In this document: piece after piece, positions 17,896 through 27,988 of the stretch
Layout: each line of letters starts with the position of its first letter
Numbering within the stretch: the first letter of the stretch is position 1
NCBI RefSeq assembly: GCF_025449335.1
Contig: NZ_CP104883.1
Span: 2,348,501 to 2,412,500 of the forward strand
DNA length: 64,000 nt
Direction of reading: 5' to 3'
DNA from: Bartonella sp. HY328
GTDB taxonomy: Bacteria > Pseudomonadota > Alphaproteobacteria > Rhizobiales > Rhizobiaceae
Position numbers and translations under genes: made by a program
The notes under the pieces: model-generated
Told to the model about the DNA's origin: nothing
The model's input: the letters and a program-made list of their open reading frames with translations, nothing else
The model's database searches: none

Positions 17896-18921
17896 ATGAT
17901 TTTAAAACGCAAATTTGTAACTGTGCTCGCTTCACTTATTGCAGCAACAGCAAGCCTCGCTCCAATACATGCGGCGCAAGCTGCCGACCGCATATTGAAT
18001 GTATCCTATGATCCAACCCGCGAATTTTATCGCGAATATAACCAAGCCTTTTCCGACTTTTGGAAAAAAGAAAAAGGCACTGATGCAGTAGTTCGCACCA
18101 CCCATGGTGGTTCTGGCTCACAAGCGCGATCAGTGATTGAAGGCTTAAATGCTGATGTTGTTACTCTTGCACTAGAAGCAGATATTAACGAGATTGCAGA
18201 ACGCACAGGAAAAATACCTGAAAACTGGCGTGGTACACTTGCCCATAATAATGCCCCTTATACATCAACCATTGTATTTTTAGTGCGCAAAGGCAACCCC
18301 CAAAACATTAAAGATTGGGGCGACCTTACCCGCTCGGATGTAAAGGTTATTACCCCTAACCCCAAAACGTCTGGCGGTGCACGGTGGAACTTTTTAGCTG
18401 CCCTTGCTTGGGCACGCAAAAACTTCAATGGCGATGAAGAAAAAGCTCGCCAATATGTACGAGACCTTTATCGCAACGTCCCTGTGCTGGATACTGGCGC
18501 ACGTGGCTCAACCTTAAGTTTCACCCAACGCGGCCTTGGTGATGTGTTGCTTGCTTGGGAAAATGAAGCCATCCGAACATTGGAAGAAAAACGCGGCGAA
18601 AATTTTGAAATTGTTGTTCCATCAATCTCTATCCTTGCTGAACCACCTGTTGCCCTTGTTGATGGTAATGTCGATAAAAATGGTACAAGAGAAATAGCCA
18701 CCGCCTATTTACAGCATCTCTATAGCCAAGAGGGACAGTCTTTGGCTGCAAAATATGGCTACCGCCCATCAAACCCTGAGCTAGTTGATAAAACACTTTT
18801 GCAAAAATTCCCACCCTTGACGTTAGTAAAAATTGAAGATTTTGGCGGCTGGAAAAAAGCACAAGCAGAATTTTTCAATGAAGGCAGTTTCTTCGACCAA
18901 ATTTTTAGTGGCAACCAATAG
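17896..18921 (+). CDS. cysP: Sulfate/thiosulfate ABC transporter, periplasmic binding protein
   Basis: 341 residues from the ATG at 17896. An upstream in-frame ATG at 17884 overlaps the GGAGG ribosome binding site and is unlikely. A signal peptide (to about AHAAQA-A) precedes a type II periplasmic binding protein of the Sbp/CysP family, with the typical opening ILNVSYDPTREFYREYN, the THGGSGSQAR ligand loop and the GDVLLAWENEA segment. It delivers sulfate or thiosulfate to the CysTWA complex encoded directly downstream. Sbp and CysP cannot be told apart with certainty. Confidence 0.94.
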   Translation: MILKRKFVTVLASLIAATASLAPIHAAQAADRILNVSYDPTREFYREYNQAFSDFWKKEKGTDAVVRTTHGGSGSQARSVIEGLNADVVTLALEADINEIAERTGKIPENWRGTLAHNNAPYTSTIVFLVRKGNPQNIKDWGDLTRSDVKVITPNPKTSGGARWNFLAALAWARKNFNGDEEKARQYVRDLYRNVPVLDTGARGSTLSFTQRGLGDVLLAWENEAIRTLEEKRGENFEIVVPSISILAEPPVALVDGNVDKNGTREIATAYLQHLYSQEGQSLAAKYGYRPSNPELVDKTLLQKFPPLTLVKIEDFGGWKKAQAEFFNEGSFFDQIFSGNQ

Positions 18922-18934
18922 GAGCCGATAAAAT

Positions 18935-19798
18935 ATGGCATCAACAACAGCAAAGCCTAACTCATGGAAGACACCAAGCATTATACCCGGCTTTGGTTTA
19001 ACCTTTGGGATTTTCATGACCTATATGTGGATTTTAATATTACTGCCAATTGCGGTAATATTTTTCCGCACCTTCTCGCTTAGTTTTAGCGAATATATTG
19101 ATATAATCAAAACGCCCACCGTTAGCCATGCCATTTGGCTAAGCCTTTGGACATCAATGCTTGCGGCATTAATTAATGTCGTTTTTGGACTGCTGATTGC
19201 TTGGGTTTTGGTGCGTTATAATTTCCCCGGTCGCCGCCTTGTTGATGCCTGTATTGATCTACCCTTTGCCTTGCCAACCGCTGTCGCTGGCATTGCTTTT
19301 GCAACGCTTTATTCGCCTATTGGTTGGCTTGGATCGCTGCTCAACAAACTTGGCATCAGCATTATCAACACCTCAACCGGTATTGTTATTGCGCTTATTT
19401 TCATTGGTATTCCCTTTGTTGTCCGCACCATCCAACCGGCGATTGCCGAGTTTGAAAAAGACGTTGAAGAAGCCGCTGCAAGCCTTGGTGCAAACCGTTT
19501 ACAAACCTTTATTAAGGTTATTTTACCAGCCCTCTTACCATCAATCATGACTGGTTTTGCCCTTGCCTTTGGTAGAGCAATCGGTGAATATGGCTCGGTC
19601 ATTTTTATTGCGGGTAATTTACCACGCGAAACGCAAATTGCCCCGTTAATGATTGTTATCCAGTTAGAGGGTAACGCCGCCAATAAATATGCCAATGCCG
19701 CAGCTATTGGCGCAACCATGCTTGTTATTGCCTTTATCATTTTATTGGCTATTAATCTATTGCAAGCCTATAATCGCAGGAGATTTGGCAATGGCTAA
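18935..19798 (+). CDS. cysT: Sulfate ABC transporter permease CysT
   Basis: 287 residues, six predicted membrane helices. It carries the binding-protein-dependent transport EAA loop (EEAAASLGANRLQTFIKVILPALLPSI, read in pieces at about residues 185-210) that contacts the CysA ATPase. It starts 13 bp after cysP behind an AGGAG site and overlaps cysW by 8 bp, so the four genes are translationally coupled. It forms the membrane channel with CysW. Confidence 0.95.
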   Translation: MASTTAKPNSWKTPSIIPGFGLTFGIFMTYMWILILLPIAVIFFRTFSLSFSEYIDIIKTPTVSHAIWLSLWTSMLAALINVVFGLLIAWVLVRYNFPGRRLVDACIDLPFALPTAVAGIAFATLYSPIGWLGSLLNKLGISIINTSTGIVIALIFIGIPFVVRTIQPAIAEFEKDVEEAAASLGANRLQTFIKVILPALLPSIMTGFALAFGRAIGEYGSVIFIAGNLPRETQIAPLMIVIQLEGNAANKYANAAAIGATMLVIAFIILLAINLLQAYNRRRFGNG

Positions 19799-20654
19799 TT
19801 ATAGCAAACCACAAAATCCACCAAGCGATCCGACAAGCGATAATATCTGGTTTAAATGGATAGCCATAGCAGTTGTATTACTATTCTTGACCATCATGCT
19901 ATTTTTACCTTTGGCAATTGTCTTTGTTGAAGCTTTAGGTGAAGGTTTTGATGCCTATTGGCAAGCCATCAGTGAAGCAAGCACGTTAAACGCGATTAAA
20001 CTTACACTTATTGTCGCTTTAATCGCGGTGACGTGTAACAGTTTGATTGGCATTTTAGGTGCATGGGCAATTACCAAATTTCGTTTTCGTGGCAAGGCCT
20101 TTGTCATAACTTTAATTGATTTACCTTTTTCCATATCACCTGTCATTGCTGGGCTTGCGCTGATTTTGGTTTTCAGCATGGATAGTGTCTTGCGCCCAGT
20201 GCTTGAATATTTCAACATTGAAATTATCTATGCCTTACCCGGCATGATCCTTGCAACCATGTTTGTAACCTTTCCTTTTGTTGCCCGTGAACTTATTCCA
20301 TTGATGCAAGACCAAGGCACCAGTGACGAAGAAGCCGCGCTTTCGCTTGGCGCAAGTGGGTTTAAAACCTTTTGGCTGGTAACTTTGCCTAATATTAAAT
20401 GGGCGTTACTTTACGGAATTTTGCTTTGCAATGCGCGTGCAATGGGCGAATTTGGTGCAGTTTATCTTGTTTCCTCACGCATTGAGGGGGAAAGTATGAC
20501 ACTGCCCTTGCAAATTGAGCTTATGTATTATTCCGACATTACTGCTGCCTGCGCGATAGCAACGCTGCTAACCTCGCTTGCATTAGTAACACTTGTCTTA
20601 AAAACATTAATTGAAAAAATTTACGCCCGTAAGGGAGCACGCACAGGCCATTAA
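19791..20654 (+). CDS. cysW: Sulfate ABC transporter permease CysW
   Basis: 287 residues from the ATG at 19791 (MANYSKPQNPPSD), which follows the ribosome binding site AGGAG inside the end of cysT. A longer open frame to 19689 runs inside cysT and is not used. It has six membrane helices, and the EAA loop DEEAALSLGASGFKTFW is present near residues 180-196. It is the partner of CysT in the sulfate/thiosulfate channel. Confidence 0.95.
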   Translation: MANYSKPQNPPSDPTSDNIWFKWIAIAVVLLFLTIMLFLPLAIVFVEALGEGFDAYWQAISEASTLNAIKLTLIVALIAVTCNSLIGILGAWAITKFRFRGKAFVITLIDLPFSISPVIAGLALILVFSMDSVLRPVLEYFNIEIIYALPGMILATMFVTFPFVARELIPLMQDQGTSDEEAALSLGASGFKTFWLVTLPNIKWALLYGILLCNARAMGEFGAVYLVSSRIEGESMTLPLQIELMYYSDITAACAIATLLTSLALVTLVLKTLIEKIYARKGARTGH

Positions 20655-20691
20655 TATGAGCTGATGCAAAATATAGTTTCGAGGATTGACT

Positions 20692-21723
20692 ATGGATGTT
20701 CGCCTAAATTCCTTAAATAAAGAATTTGACGGCTTTGCTGCGTTAAACGATATTTCACTTGATATTCGCTCAGGCGAATTATTGGGCCTGCTTGGACCAT
20801 CAGGTTCAGGCAAAACCACGCTTTTGCGCCTTATAGCTGGACTTGAATTTCCAACATCCGGCACCGTTTATTTTGGCGATAAGGATGCATCCTTACACTC
20901 TATACGTGAGCGTAATGTCGGTTTTGTTTTTCAGCATTATGCGCTTTTCAAGCATTTAACCGTTTTTAATAATATTGCTTTTGGTCTCAATGTTCGCCCT
21001 TCAAAAACGCGTCCATCAAAATCCTTTATCAAGAATAAAGTGATGGAGCTTTTGGATCTTGTGCAGCTAACAGGACTTGAAAATCGCTATCCTAACCAAT
21101 TATCGGGCGGGCAACGCCAACGCGTTGCACTTGCCCGCGCCATGGCAATTGAACCGCAAATCCTGCTGCTTGATGAGCCTTTTGGCGCCTTAGACGCGCA
21201 AGTTCGCCGCGAATTACGCCATTGGCTGCGTGAAATGCATGATAAAACTGGATTTACCACCATATTTGTGACCCATGACCAAGAAGAGGCACTTGAACTT
21301 TCTGATCGCGTTGCCATTATGCATAAGGGCACAATCGAACAATTAGGCTCAGCTGACGATATTTACGACAACCCCAAAACGCCTTTTGTTTATGACTTTA
21401 TTGGCGAATCCAGTAATATTATTATTGAGATAAAGTCGGGAAAATTTCTATATGACGGCAATGAAATTAACATTAAAAGCAATTTACCTGATGGTAAAGC
21501 CAAGTTGTTTTTCCGTCCGCATGAAATTGAACTAACAAATGCTGATCAGCAAAGCCTTAATGGTAAGCTCATTGCTCGCCGCCGTGTCGGATCTGCAAGG
21601 CGCGGCGAAGTAAAACTTGATAGCGGTGATATGGTAGAAATTGAGTTGCCGCGCGATTATCAGGGACAAATTGGCGACATTGTTCATTTCATACCGCGCT
21701 TTTATAAAATTTTTAACATTTAA
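20692..21723 (+). CDS. cysA: Sulfate ABC transporter ATP-binding protein CysA
   Basis: 343 residues from the ATG at 20692, with GAGG seven bases upstream. Walker A GPSGSGKT is at residues 35-42, the signature LSGGQRQR near residue 137, Walker B ILLLDEP near residue 157 and the H-loop at FVTHD. A C-terminal TOBE-like domain follows (FFRPHEIEL). It powers CysTW and is the last gene of the operon, closed by a strong bidirectional terminator. Confidence 0.96.
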   Translation: MDVRLNSLNKEFDGFAALNDISLDIRSGELLGLLGPSGSGKTTLLRLIAGLEFPTSGTVYFGDKDASLHSIRERNVGFVFQHYALFKHLTVFNNIAFGLNVRPSKTRPSKSFIKNKVMELLDLVQLTGLENRYPNQLSGGQRQRVALARAMAIEPQILLLDEPFGALDAQVRRELRHWLREMHDKTGFTTIFVTHDQEEALELSDRVAIMHKGTIEQLGSADDIYDNPKTPFVYDFIGESSNIIIEIKSGKFLYDGNEINIKSNLPDGKAKLFFRPHEIELTNADQQSLNGKLIARRRVGSARRGEVKLDSGDMVEIELPRDYQGQIGDIVHFIPRFYKIFNI

Positions 21724-21744
21724 AATGTTTTAGCCGAAAAATAA

Positions 21745-21777
21745 GGCCACCATTTAAATGAAATGGTGGCCTTTTTT
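21745..21777. terminator. Strong bidirectional terminator between cysA and ade
   Basis: An 11-bp perfect stem, GGCCACCATTT at 21745-21755 with AAATGGTGGCC at 21761-21771, is followed by six T residues. An A-rich left flank serves the convergent minus-strand gene ending at 21781. Confidence 0.92.
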
Positions 21778-21780
21778 AAA

Positions 21781-23577
21781 TTATTGCGCCATTTTTTCCA
21801 TAATAACATCAACAATTTCAAAGCGGGTTACGTCAACAAGCCCTTTGTCAGAAATACGCAATTGCGGAATAACCACCAATGCCAAAAGCGAATGCTGCAT
21901 GTTGGCATTATTTAAAGTACAACCACATTCTGCCATGGCATCAACAAGCTTTTGCGCTTTAGCTGCAACAATTTCGGCGCGCTCATCAGACATAAGGCCT
22001 GCAATTGGTAATTCTACCATAGCAAGCTCTTTACCTTCAGAAATCATCACCATGCCGCCGCCAACTTCCCCCAGACGATTAGCAGCCATTGCCATATCGT
22101 CCTTATTGGTACCAACAACAATCATATGATGGCTATCATGGGCAACGGTCGATGCCAAAGCACAGGGCTTATTATAGCCAAAACCTGACACAAAAGCATT
22201 GGTGACATGGCCTGTTGCACGGTGGCGCTCAACCAGTGCAATTTGGCAAACGTCCTTAGCAATATCCATGCTCACAATGTTATCTTCAACGGGCAAGATA
22301 GCTTCAAGTGCCTTAGTAGGCGCTTGGTTCTCTACCATGCCAATAACACGCACCCGCACCTTTGCGGCATTATCAGCAACAACATCAAAATCATCACCTT
22401 TTAACACTTTGCCAAGATGCACAGTATTTTTTACGTGAGCTGGATATTGTGTCGCTGGAATATTAACAACAAGATTGCCATTTTCAGCCAAAAGTTTACC
22501 TTGGCCGATAACCACTTCAATCGGTAATTCTGCTAGATCCGATGTGATAATAATATCAGCTCGGCGACCTGGGGTAATTGAGCCCAAATCACGCTCAAGC
22601 CCAAAATGCTGCGCTGTGTTTAAGGTTGCCATTTGAATAGCGGTAATTGGCTTTAAACCCTGCGAAATAGCATGGCGGACAACGCGGTTCATGTGGCCGT
22701 CAAATACCAGTGTGCCAGAATGGCTGTCATCGGTGCAAAGCAAGAAATTGCGCGAATCCAAACCATGTTCAGTGATAGCTTTAACCTGTGATGCCACGTC
22801 ATACCAAGCAGAGCCAAGGCGCAGCATAGAGCGCATGCCTTGGCGAACACGTGCCATTGCATCGTCTAGGGTTGTACCCTCATGGTCATCGGCTGGGCCA
22901 CCAGCAATATAGGCATGGAAAGCACGGCCGCGCTCTGGTGAAGCATAATGGCCGCCAACGGTAAGACCAGCTTTTTGAGTAGCTGCAATTTCAGCAACCA
23001 TTTTCGCATCATTATTAGCAACACCTGGGAAATTCATCATTTCGCCAAGACCAATAATATTAGGCCAAGACAAGATTTCGCTGATATCATTCGCACTAAG
23101 CTCGGCGCCAGCTTCTTCAAGACCGGGTGCGCTTGGTACGCAGCTTGGTGCCTGCACAAAAATATTAATTGGCATTTGTTGCGCTTCATCATTCATTAAG
23201 CGCACGCCTTCAACCCCAAGCACATTAGCGATTTCATGGGGATCAATAAACATGGTTGTTGTACCATGACCAATAACCGCACGGGCAAATTCTGTTACAT
23301 TGACCATGCCACTTTCAACATGCATATGCGCGTCACATAGCCCTGGCACCAAATAGCGACCATTAGCTTCAATCACCTGCGTTTCAGTGCCGATTGTGTA
23401 GGTCGCATTTTCACCAACATAAGCAATGCGCCCTGCACTCACGGCAACATCAATATTGGCAATAATTTCACCAGAATGGACATTAACCCATTTACCGTTT
23501 TTAACAACTAAATCAGCCGCTTTGCGTCCCATGGCGACATCAACCAATTGCGGCGCAACTTCATGCCATTGTTTCAT
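21781..23577 (-). CDS. ade: Adenine deaminase
   Basis: 598 residues. Hydrolytic deamination of adenine to hypoxanthine in purine salvage. Metal-binding amidohydrolase motif HMHVE near residues 85-89, DPHEIANV, the GHYASPERG segment and the CTDDSHSG block are all present, and the C-terminal adenine deaminase domain (SGFGYNKPCALASTVAHDSHH) is complete. It lies 124 bp downstream of a purine permease on the same strand and is probably co-expressed with it. A second, more diverged copy lies further upstream. Confidence 0.95.
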   Translation of the reverse strand: MKQWHEVAPQLVDVAMGRKAADLVVKNGKWVNVHSGEIIANIDVAVSAGRIAYVGENATYTIGTETQVIEANGRYLVPGLCDAHMHVESGMVNVTEFARAVIGHGTTTMFIDPHEIANVLGVEGVRLMNDEAQQMPINIFVQAPSCVPSAPGLEEAGAELSANDISEILSWPNIIGLGEMMNFPGVANNDAKMVAEIAATQKAGLTVGGHYASPERGRAFHAYIAGGPADDHEGTTLDDAMARVRQGMRSMLRLGSAWYDVASQVKAITEHGLDSRNFLLCTDDSHSGTLVFDGHMNRVVRHAISQGLKPITAIQMATLNTAQHFGLERDLGSITPGRRADIIITSDLAELPIEVVIGQGKLLAENGNLVVNIPATQYPAHVKNTVHLGKVLKGDDFDVVADNAAKVRVRVIGMVENQAPTKALEAILPVEDNIVSMDIAKDVCQIALVERHRATGHVTNAFVSGFGYNKPCALASTVAHDSHHMIVVGTNKDDMAMAANRLGEVGGGMVMISEGKELAMVELPIAGLMSDERAEIVAAKAQKLVDAMAECGCTLNNANMQHSLLALVVIPQLRISDKGLVDVTRFEIVDVIMEKMAQ

Positions 23578-23701
23578 TGTTCATTTCCTTAAATTATTTT
23601 AATCATTCTTTAAAATGCGGATTTGGCGTTATAAGCCAAACCAAAATTACAATACTAAACCATTATTAAAGCTGTTTTTTCATTAACATGCTCTAAAGGC
23701 G

Positions 23702-25222
23702 TCATTTAGGTACACTGTCCAAGCGTAAGAAAAAATTCAACTTTTGCTGGAAATACTTTACGTCAATTGGTGCGCATTGTTGTGGTGTTTCTTCGGCTAC
23801 AGATTTATAGGCTTGAATTTGTGCAACGAGCATAACAGCAATTAATGCTACAAACCACATCACAAGCCGAATTTCGCGGATTTTTCCTGTAACAATTTTC
23901 ATCAACACATAGGTAATAACCGCCAACGATAAACCAAGGGTAATCGAAAAAGTAAGAGGAATAAGCAAAACAGCCAAAAATGCTGGCAAAGATTCCTCAA
24001 AATTCTTCCAATCAATCCGCCCTAAAGGTTCTGCCATGAAAAGTCCGGTTAAAATCAATACCGGCGCCGTTGCGATGGTTGGCACCAGCGATAATAATGG
24101 CGACAAGAATAAAAATGGTAAAAACAGCAAACCTGCAACAACCGCGACAAGACCCGTGCGCCCACCTTGTGAAATGCCAGCGCCCGATTCAAGATAAACA
24201 GTGGCTGGACTTGTGCCAAGCGGCGCGGAGATTAATGCTGCGACCGCGTCAACATGCATAGATTCACGAATATTATGCGGCATATCATTTTCATCCTTTA
24301 GGCCAGAGGCTTCTGCAAGCCCCATAAAGGTAGAAAGCGCCTCCACAAAATTGGTGAAAAGAAAGACAAAAATAAATGGAATATATAGGATTTGCAACGA
24401 GCCAATAAGATCAATTGTACCAATAAAACTAAAATCGGGCGCAGCAAAAACACCACTCCAATTGACAATAGTTTCAAGACCGCTACCATAGGTATAGGCA
24501 CTACCATCGCCCCAAATACGGCCAATAGGAATAGCAAGCAACGTCGTAATAATCATGCCAAGCATTAGCGAGCCTTTAACGCCGCGACTAACCAAACCAA
24601 CAGTGATAATGAAGCCAGCAATAAAAGTAAGAGTAACGGGGGTAATCGGTGTTAAAGCAACGATCGTATCAGGATCTGCAATAATAAATTTTGAGCCTTC
24701 CAAGCCGATTAACGCAATGAAAAGCCCAATGCCGCAAGCAATACCATAACGAAGATTAACTGGAATGGCTTCAATCACCACGCTGCGCAAATTAAAAAAA
24801 GCAAGAAGGGTAAATAAAACACCGGCCCAAAGCACACAGCCAAGCGCAATAGGTAATGGTACATTTGCGCCACTTACCAAAGTATAAGCAAAAAGCGTAT
24901 TGATACCCATACCTGGTGCAACAAGAATAGGGCTTTTTGCATAAAGCCCCATGGCACAGCTACACAAAAAACTTACCAAAACCGTCGCTGTTAACCCAGC
25001 AGAAAAAGGAATGCCTGCTTTGGTCAAAATATCGGGATTAACCACAATAACGTAAGAAGCGGCCAAAAATGTCGTGAGCCCAGCTAATAACTCAATGCGT
25101 ATTGACGACCCAGCCTTGCGGATACCAAAATAGCGATCTAAAAATGCAGCAAAGCCTTTATTTTGATGTTTTGTAGATTGTTGATTATTGTGCTGTACGC
25201 TGCCTTGTTGCTCAACGGCCAT
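23702..25222 (-). CDS. AzgA-type purine (adenine/hypoxanthine/guanine) permease
   Basis: About 506 residues. The open frame reaches 25237, but the ATG at 25222 (MAVEQQ) follows GAAAGGG. It is a polytopic member of the NCS2/AzgA branch, with the characteristic opening FGIRKAGSSIRIELLAGLTTFLAASYVIVVNP, read in pieces, and the later ESGAGISQGGRTGLVAVVAG segment. It imports purine bases at the inner membrane. Its position between two adenine deaminase genes on the same strand points to adenine or hypoxanthine as substrate. Confidence 0.9.
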   Translation of the reverse strand: MAVEQQGSVQHNNQQSTKHQNKGFAAFLDRYFGIRKAGSSIRIELLAGLTTFLAASYVIVVNPDILTKAGIPFSAGLTATVLVSFLCSCAMGLYAKSPILVAPGMGINTLFAYTLVSGANVPLPIALGCVLWAGVLFTLLAFFNLRSVVIEAIPVNLRYGIACGIGLFIALIGLEGSKFIIADPDTIVALTPITPVTLTFIAGFIITVGLVSRGVKGSLMLGMIITTLLAIPIGRIWGDGSAYTYGSGLETIVNWSGVFAAPDFSFIGTIDLIGSLQILYIPFIFVFLFTNFVEALSTFMGLAEASGLKDENDMPHNIRESMHVDAVAALISAPLGTSPATVYLESGAGISQGGRTGLVAVVAGLLFLPFLFLSPLLSLVPTIATAPVLILTGLFMAEPLGRIDWKNFEESLPAFLAVLLIPLTFSITLGLSLAVITYVLMKIVTGKIREIRLVMWFVALIAVMLVAQIQAYKSVAEETPQQCAPIDVKYFQQKLNFFLRLDSVPK

Positions 25223-25387
25223 TTGGCACCCTTTCATCTTTTACACTTGCAGCATGTTTCAAGCTGCAGTTTAAACCAGCGCCCTCAATGAGATTGAAAG
25301 CCACATTGTTGGTTTTTTAATTTAAAATAAAATGAAAAGCATATTTTATCTTAGCATTTGCTATGACAAAATATGCTGGTGTTGTTC

Positions 25388-25493
25388 TTAGAGCGTTTTC
25401 CGAAAAGTGTGAAGCGGTTTTCGGACAAAAAACGCGGTGTAAACAATGGATTAGAGCGCCGATCTGATCCAATCAGATCGAAATGCGCTCGAA
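25388..25493. repeat. RIME/Bru-RS-like intergenic palindromic repeat, copy 1
   Basis: About 106 bases made of two imperfect hairpins. The left one has CCGAAAA/TTTTCGG flanked by GCGTTTT/AAAACGC. The right one has GATCTGAT-CCA-ATCAGATC inside GCGC ends. It is nearly identical (three differences) to copy 2 at 39371-39476. The right half matches the core I know from rhizobial and Brucella intergenic repeats. It lies between the purine permease and the second deaminase. Confidence 0.85.
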
Positions 25494-25508
25494 TATTGAT
25501 TTGAAACG

Positions 25509-25538
25509 AAAAAAGGCATTTACGAATAAATGCCTTTT
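25509..25538 (-). terminator. Intrinsic terminator of the second adenine deaminase gene
   Basis: A 12-bp perfect stem, AAAAGGCATTTA at 25511-25522 with TAAATGCCTTTT at 25527-25538, loop CGAA. Six A residues at 25509-25514 provide the T-run on the minus strand. It sits just beyond the stop at 25545. Confidence 0.88.
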
Positions 25539-25544
25539 AAAAAC

Positions 25545-27335
25545 TTAAACATTATGGGTGGTTTGCACTGGGTCACCATAAGGGGTGATAACTTGCAAAT
25601 TGACACAATCCACAATACCAAGATCAGTCATAGCATAATCTGGAATTGCGGTAATCTGCAACACAAACATATACATAAATGGCCAAGGCAGCTGACAACC
25701 AAGGCTGCGTGCGGCATCATCAAGGCGCGTTTCAAAGCCCATCATTTCTTCAGGCTCAATATCTGAAACAATACCACCAATTGGCAAATGCAAGAATTCA
25801 ATCACCTTGCCATCTTTAACAACAACCTGTCCACCTTGCTTTTCAATCAAGGTATTAATCGCAAGTTCCATGTCTTTTTCATTGGCACCAACGCAGATAA
25901 TATTATTATCATCAGGCGCAGTGGATGATGCAATGGCCCCAGACGTTAAGCCAAAGCCAGAAATAAAACCAACAGGGCGATTACGGGTTTTGCCGTAACG
26001 CTCAACAACAGTTAAATACTGAACATCTTGAGCAGGATCAGCTTTTACAAAACCATTTTCAACGGGCAAGGTCACCATGCGCTTAGTACGCACAAAGATT
26101 TTCTCAGGTGTAACATTAATTGCCATAAGCTCGGTTTTGTCACTATTTCCTTTCGCTTCAACACGAATTTCGCTTGCTACAACGGGCTCGGCTTTAACGC
26201 TTTGCATAAGCGAAGGACTACGTGTTGGCGCAACAAGCTTAACGCTCATCTTGCCGCCCTTTGCAACAAGGCTACCATTGGCGATAACACCATCAATGCG
26301 GAAATTGCGCAAATCATCAACAAGAAGAATATCAGCAATGCGTCCTGGTGAGATAGAACCTACCTTATGGTCAATACGTAAAGCATCGGCACCATTAATG
26401 GTTGCCATTTGAATTGCTGCCATTGGTGAAATGCCCATAGCAATTGCCATACGCACCATATTATCAAGATGGCCGCGAGTAAGAATATCACTTGCAACCA
26501 CATCATCAGTACAAAAACTAATGCGGCGTAGGGCTTTAACGCCCATTTCAGTGACAATGCGTAAATTATCAGTCAAGAAATGCGAAATCGACGATTCACG
26601 AATAACCACATGCATGCCATTGCGTAATTTTTCTAGCATTTCTTCAGGGCTATAGCTTTCATGATCCGAACGCACGCCTGCTGCTAAATATTGATTTAAT
26701 TTAGAGCCGCGCGTCATTGGGCAGCAACCTAAAGCAGGTAAGCGATTGGCAGCACCAATAGCCAATGCTTCTAAAACATCGCTATCTTCTTCCTGAATAA
26801 ATTCACGAACTGTTTCCCATATGCCAACGCATTCTGGCCAATGATGGGTATTGCGGTGATCTTCAGGGCTAAAATAATGGCCAACGGTTGAACGCGGCAT
26901 TGTGTAAGGGGTTTTACAAGGCGCGCCCCAAAAGACTTTTAATGGCGTATTTTTTGCTTCATCTAAAAATTCACGAGCAGCATCGGGGCCACCAACAACG
27001 ATAATCTGATCAAGACCGGTAACAATTGAGGTTGTGCCAAGTGGTACAACCGCTTTTGCAAAACTAGTTAAGGACAATTTAGAGCATTCAACATGAAGAT
27101 GGCCATCAATCATGCCTGGGCAAAGATAGCGGCCTTTTGCATCGATTATCTCAGTGTTAGGACCAACATAATCTTCAATATCACCAACTGCGATAATCTT
27201 GTCTTTATAAATGGCAATATCTGCATCATAAATTTCTTCTGATACAACATTGACGAGTTTGCCACCCTTAACCGCAAGAGTTGCCTTCATTTCAAGGCCG
27301 GCAGCCGCCCGAATAAATTCACGAATATCGCTCAC
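25545..27335 (-). CDS. Adenine deaminase paralogue
   Basis: About 596 residues. The probable start is GTG at 27335 (VSDIREFIR), preceded by GGAG eight bases away. An ATG-started frame to 27362 has no ribosome binding site. It has the amidohydrolase motif HLHVE near residue 77, the GVRSDHES and FCTDDVVASD blocks, and the C-terminal Ade domain (SGFGLTSGAIASSTAPDDN). It is clearly related to the gene at 21781 but differs around the substrate site (GLDQIIVVGG in place of DPHEIANVLG). It may deaminate adenine or another aminopurine or pterin. It has its own terminator. Confidence 0.88.
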   Translation of the reverse strand: MSDIREFIRAAAGLEMKATLAVKGGKLVNVVSEEIYDADIAIYKDKIIAVGDIEDYVGPNTEIIDAKGRYLCPGMIDGHLHVECSKLSLTSFAKAVVPLGTTSIVTGLDQIIVVGGPDAAREFLDEAKNTPLKVFWGAPCKTPYTMPRSTVGHYFSPEDHRNTHHWPECVGIWETVREFIQEEDSDVLEALAIGAANRLPALGCCPMTRGSKLNQYLAAGVRSDHESYSPEEMLEKLRNGMHVVIRESSISHFLTDNLRIVTEMGVKALRRISFCTDDVVASDILTRGHLDNMVRMAIAMGISPMAAIQMATINGADALRIDHKVGSISPGRIADILLVDDLRNFRIDGVIANGSLVAKGGKMSVKLVAPTRSPSLMQSVKAEPVVASEIRVEAKGNSDKTELMAINVTPEKIFVRTKRMVTLPVENGFVKADPAQDVQYLTVVERYGKTRNRPVGFISGFGLTSGAIASSTAPDDNNIICVGANEKDMELAINTLIEKQGGQVVVKDGKVIEFLHLPIGGIVSDIEPEEMMGFETRLDDAARSLGCQLPWPFMYMFVLQITAIPDYAMTDLGIVDCVNLQVITPYGDPVQTTHNV

Positions 27336-27910
27336 ATCAATTCTCCAAAAGCAATTCATCACTAAAGCAAAGGACTGCTGGTGATATAAATGCTAAAAAT
27401 AATAAGTTGGACATTTATAAACTGGCATCAAACCAGAAAAATCCCTATTGGGGCGGTCTATAAAGTGGACGAATGCCAATTACAAGGAATTGATGGTAAA
27501 TATCTAATATTTACAATAGTAAGATCCTTGATATTCTCCATGAGACGTAAAGCCCAACCGACAATAGAACAGGCAAACCAATAAAAAATATGAAATATTA
27601 TCAATGATTTAGAGCAACTCAATAACTTTGTTTTTCAGAAAGTTAATTAATAAAATCCTTATAAATCCAAATTTTTTAAGGACGAAAATCCACAAGAAAA
27701 TGATGAATTAGCCAAAATAAATGGAATCAGTTTAAAACCAAATATGTCTTTTGAAAAAACATAAATCTAAGCGGAGCGTCATAGCTACCAACTAGCGTCA
27801 ATGATTTTATCACGTTTATAATAACACAATGAAATTTATAAACTATGCCGGCAATTTTGAAAAAAATTTCATAGTTTCAGCCTAATAAAAAGCAAATTGC
27901 TTTATTATAC
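27336..27910. other. Intergenic region, nothing recognised
   Basis: About 575 AT-rich bases upstream of the second deaminase. A 64-codon open frame at 27390-27584 has no ribosome binding site and low-complexity composition. I see no RNA, repeat or gene remnant that I can name. Confidence 0.5.
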
Positions 27911-27936
27911 AAAAAGCAGCTCAATATTTAAGCTGC
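27911..27936 (-). terminator. Intrinsic terminator of hmuT
   Basis: GCAGCT at 27916-27921 pairs with AGCTGC at 27931-27936 around a 9-base loop. Five A residues at 27911-27915 give a T-run on the minus strand, downstream of the hmuT stop at 27989. Confidence 0.65.
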
Positions 27937-27988
27937 CCAAAAATTGTATAGTTTTTGCTTGGTTTCACGGCTAATTTAAAAAGCGCGC

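Noticed and set aside
27390..27584. A 64-codon protein upstream of the second adenine deaminase
   Set aside because: No ribosome binding site, no recognised similarity and AT-rich random-like composition.
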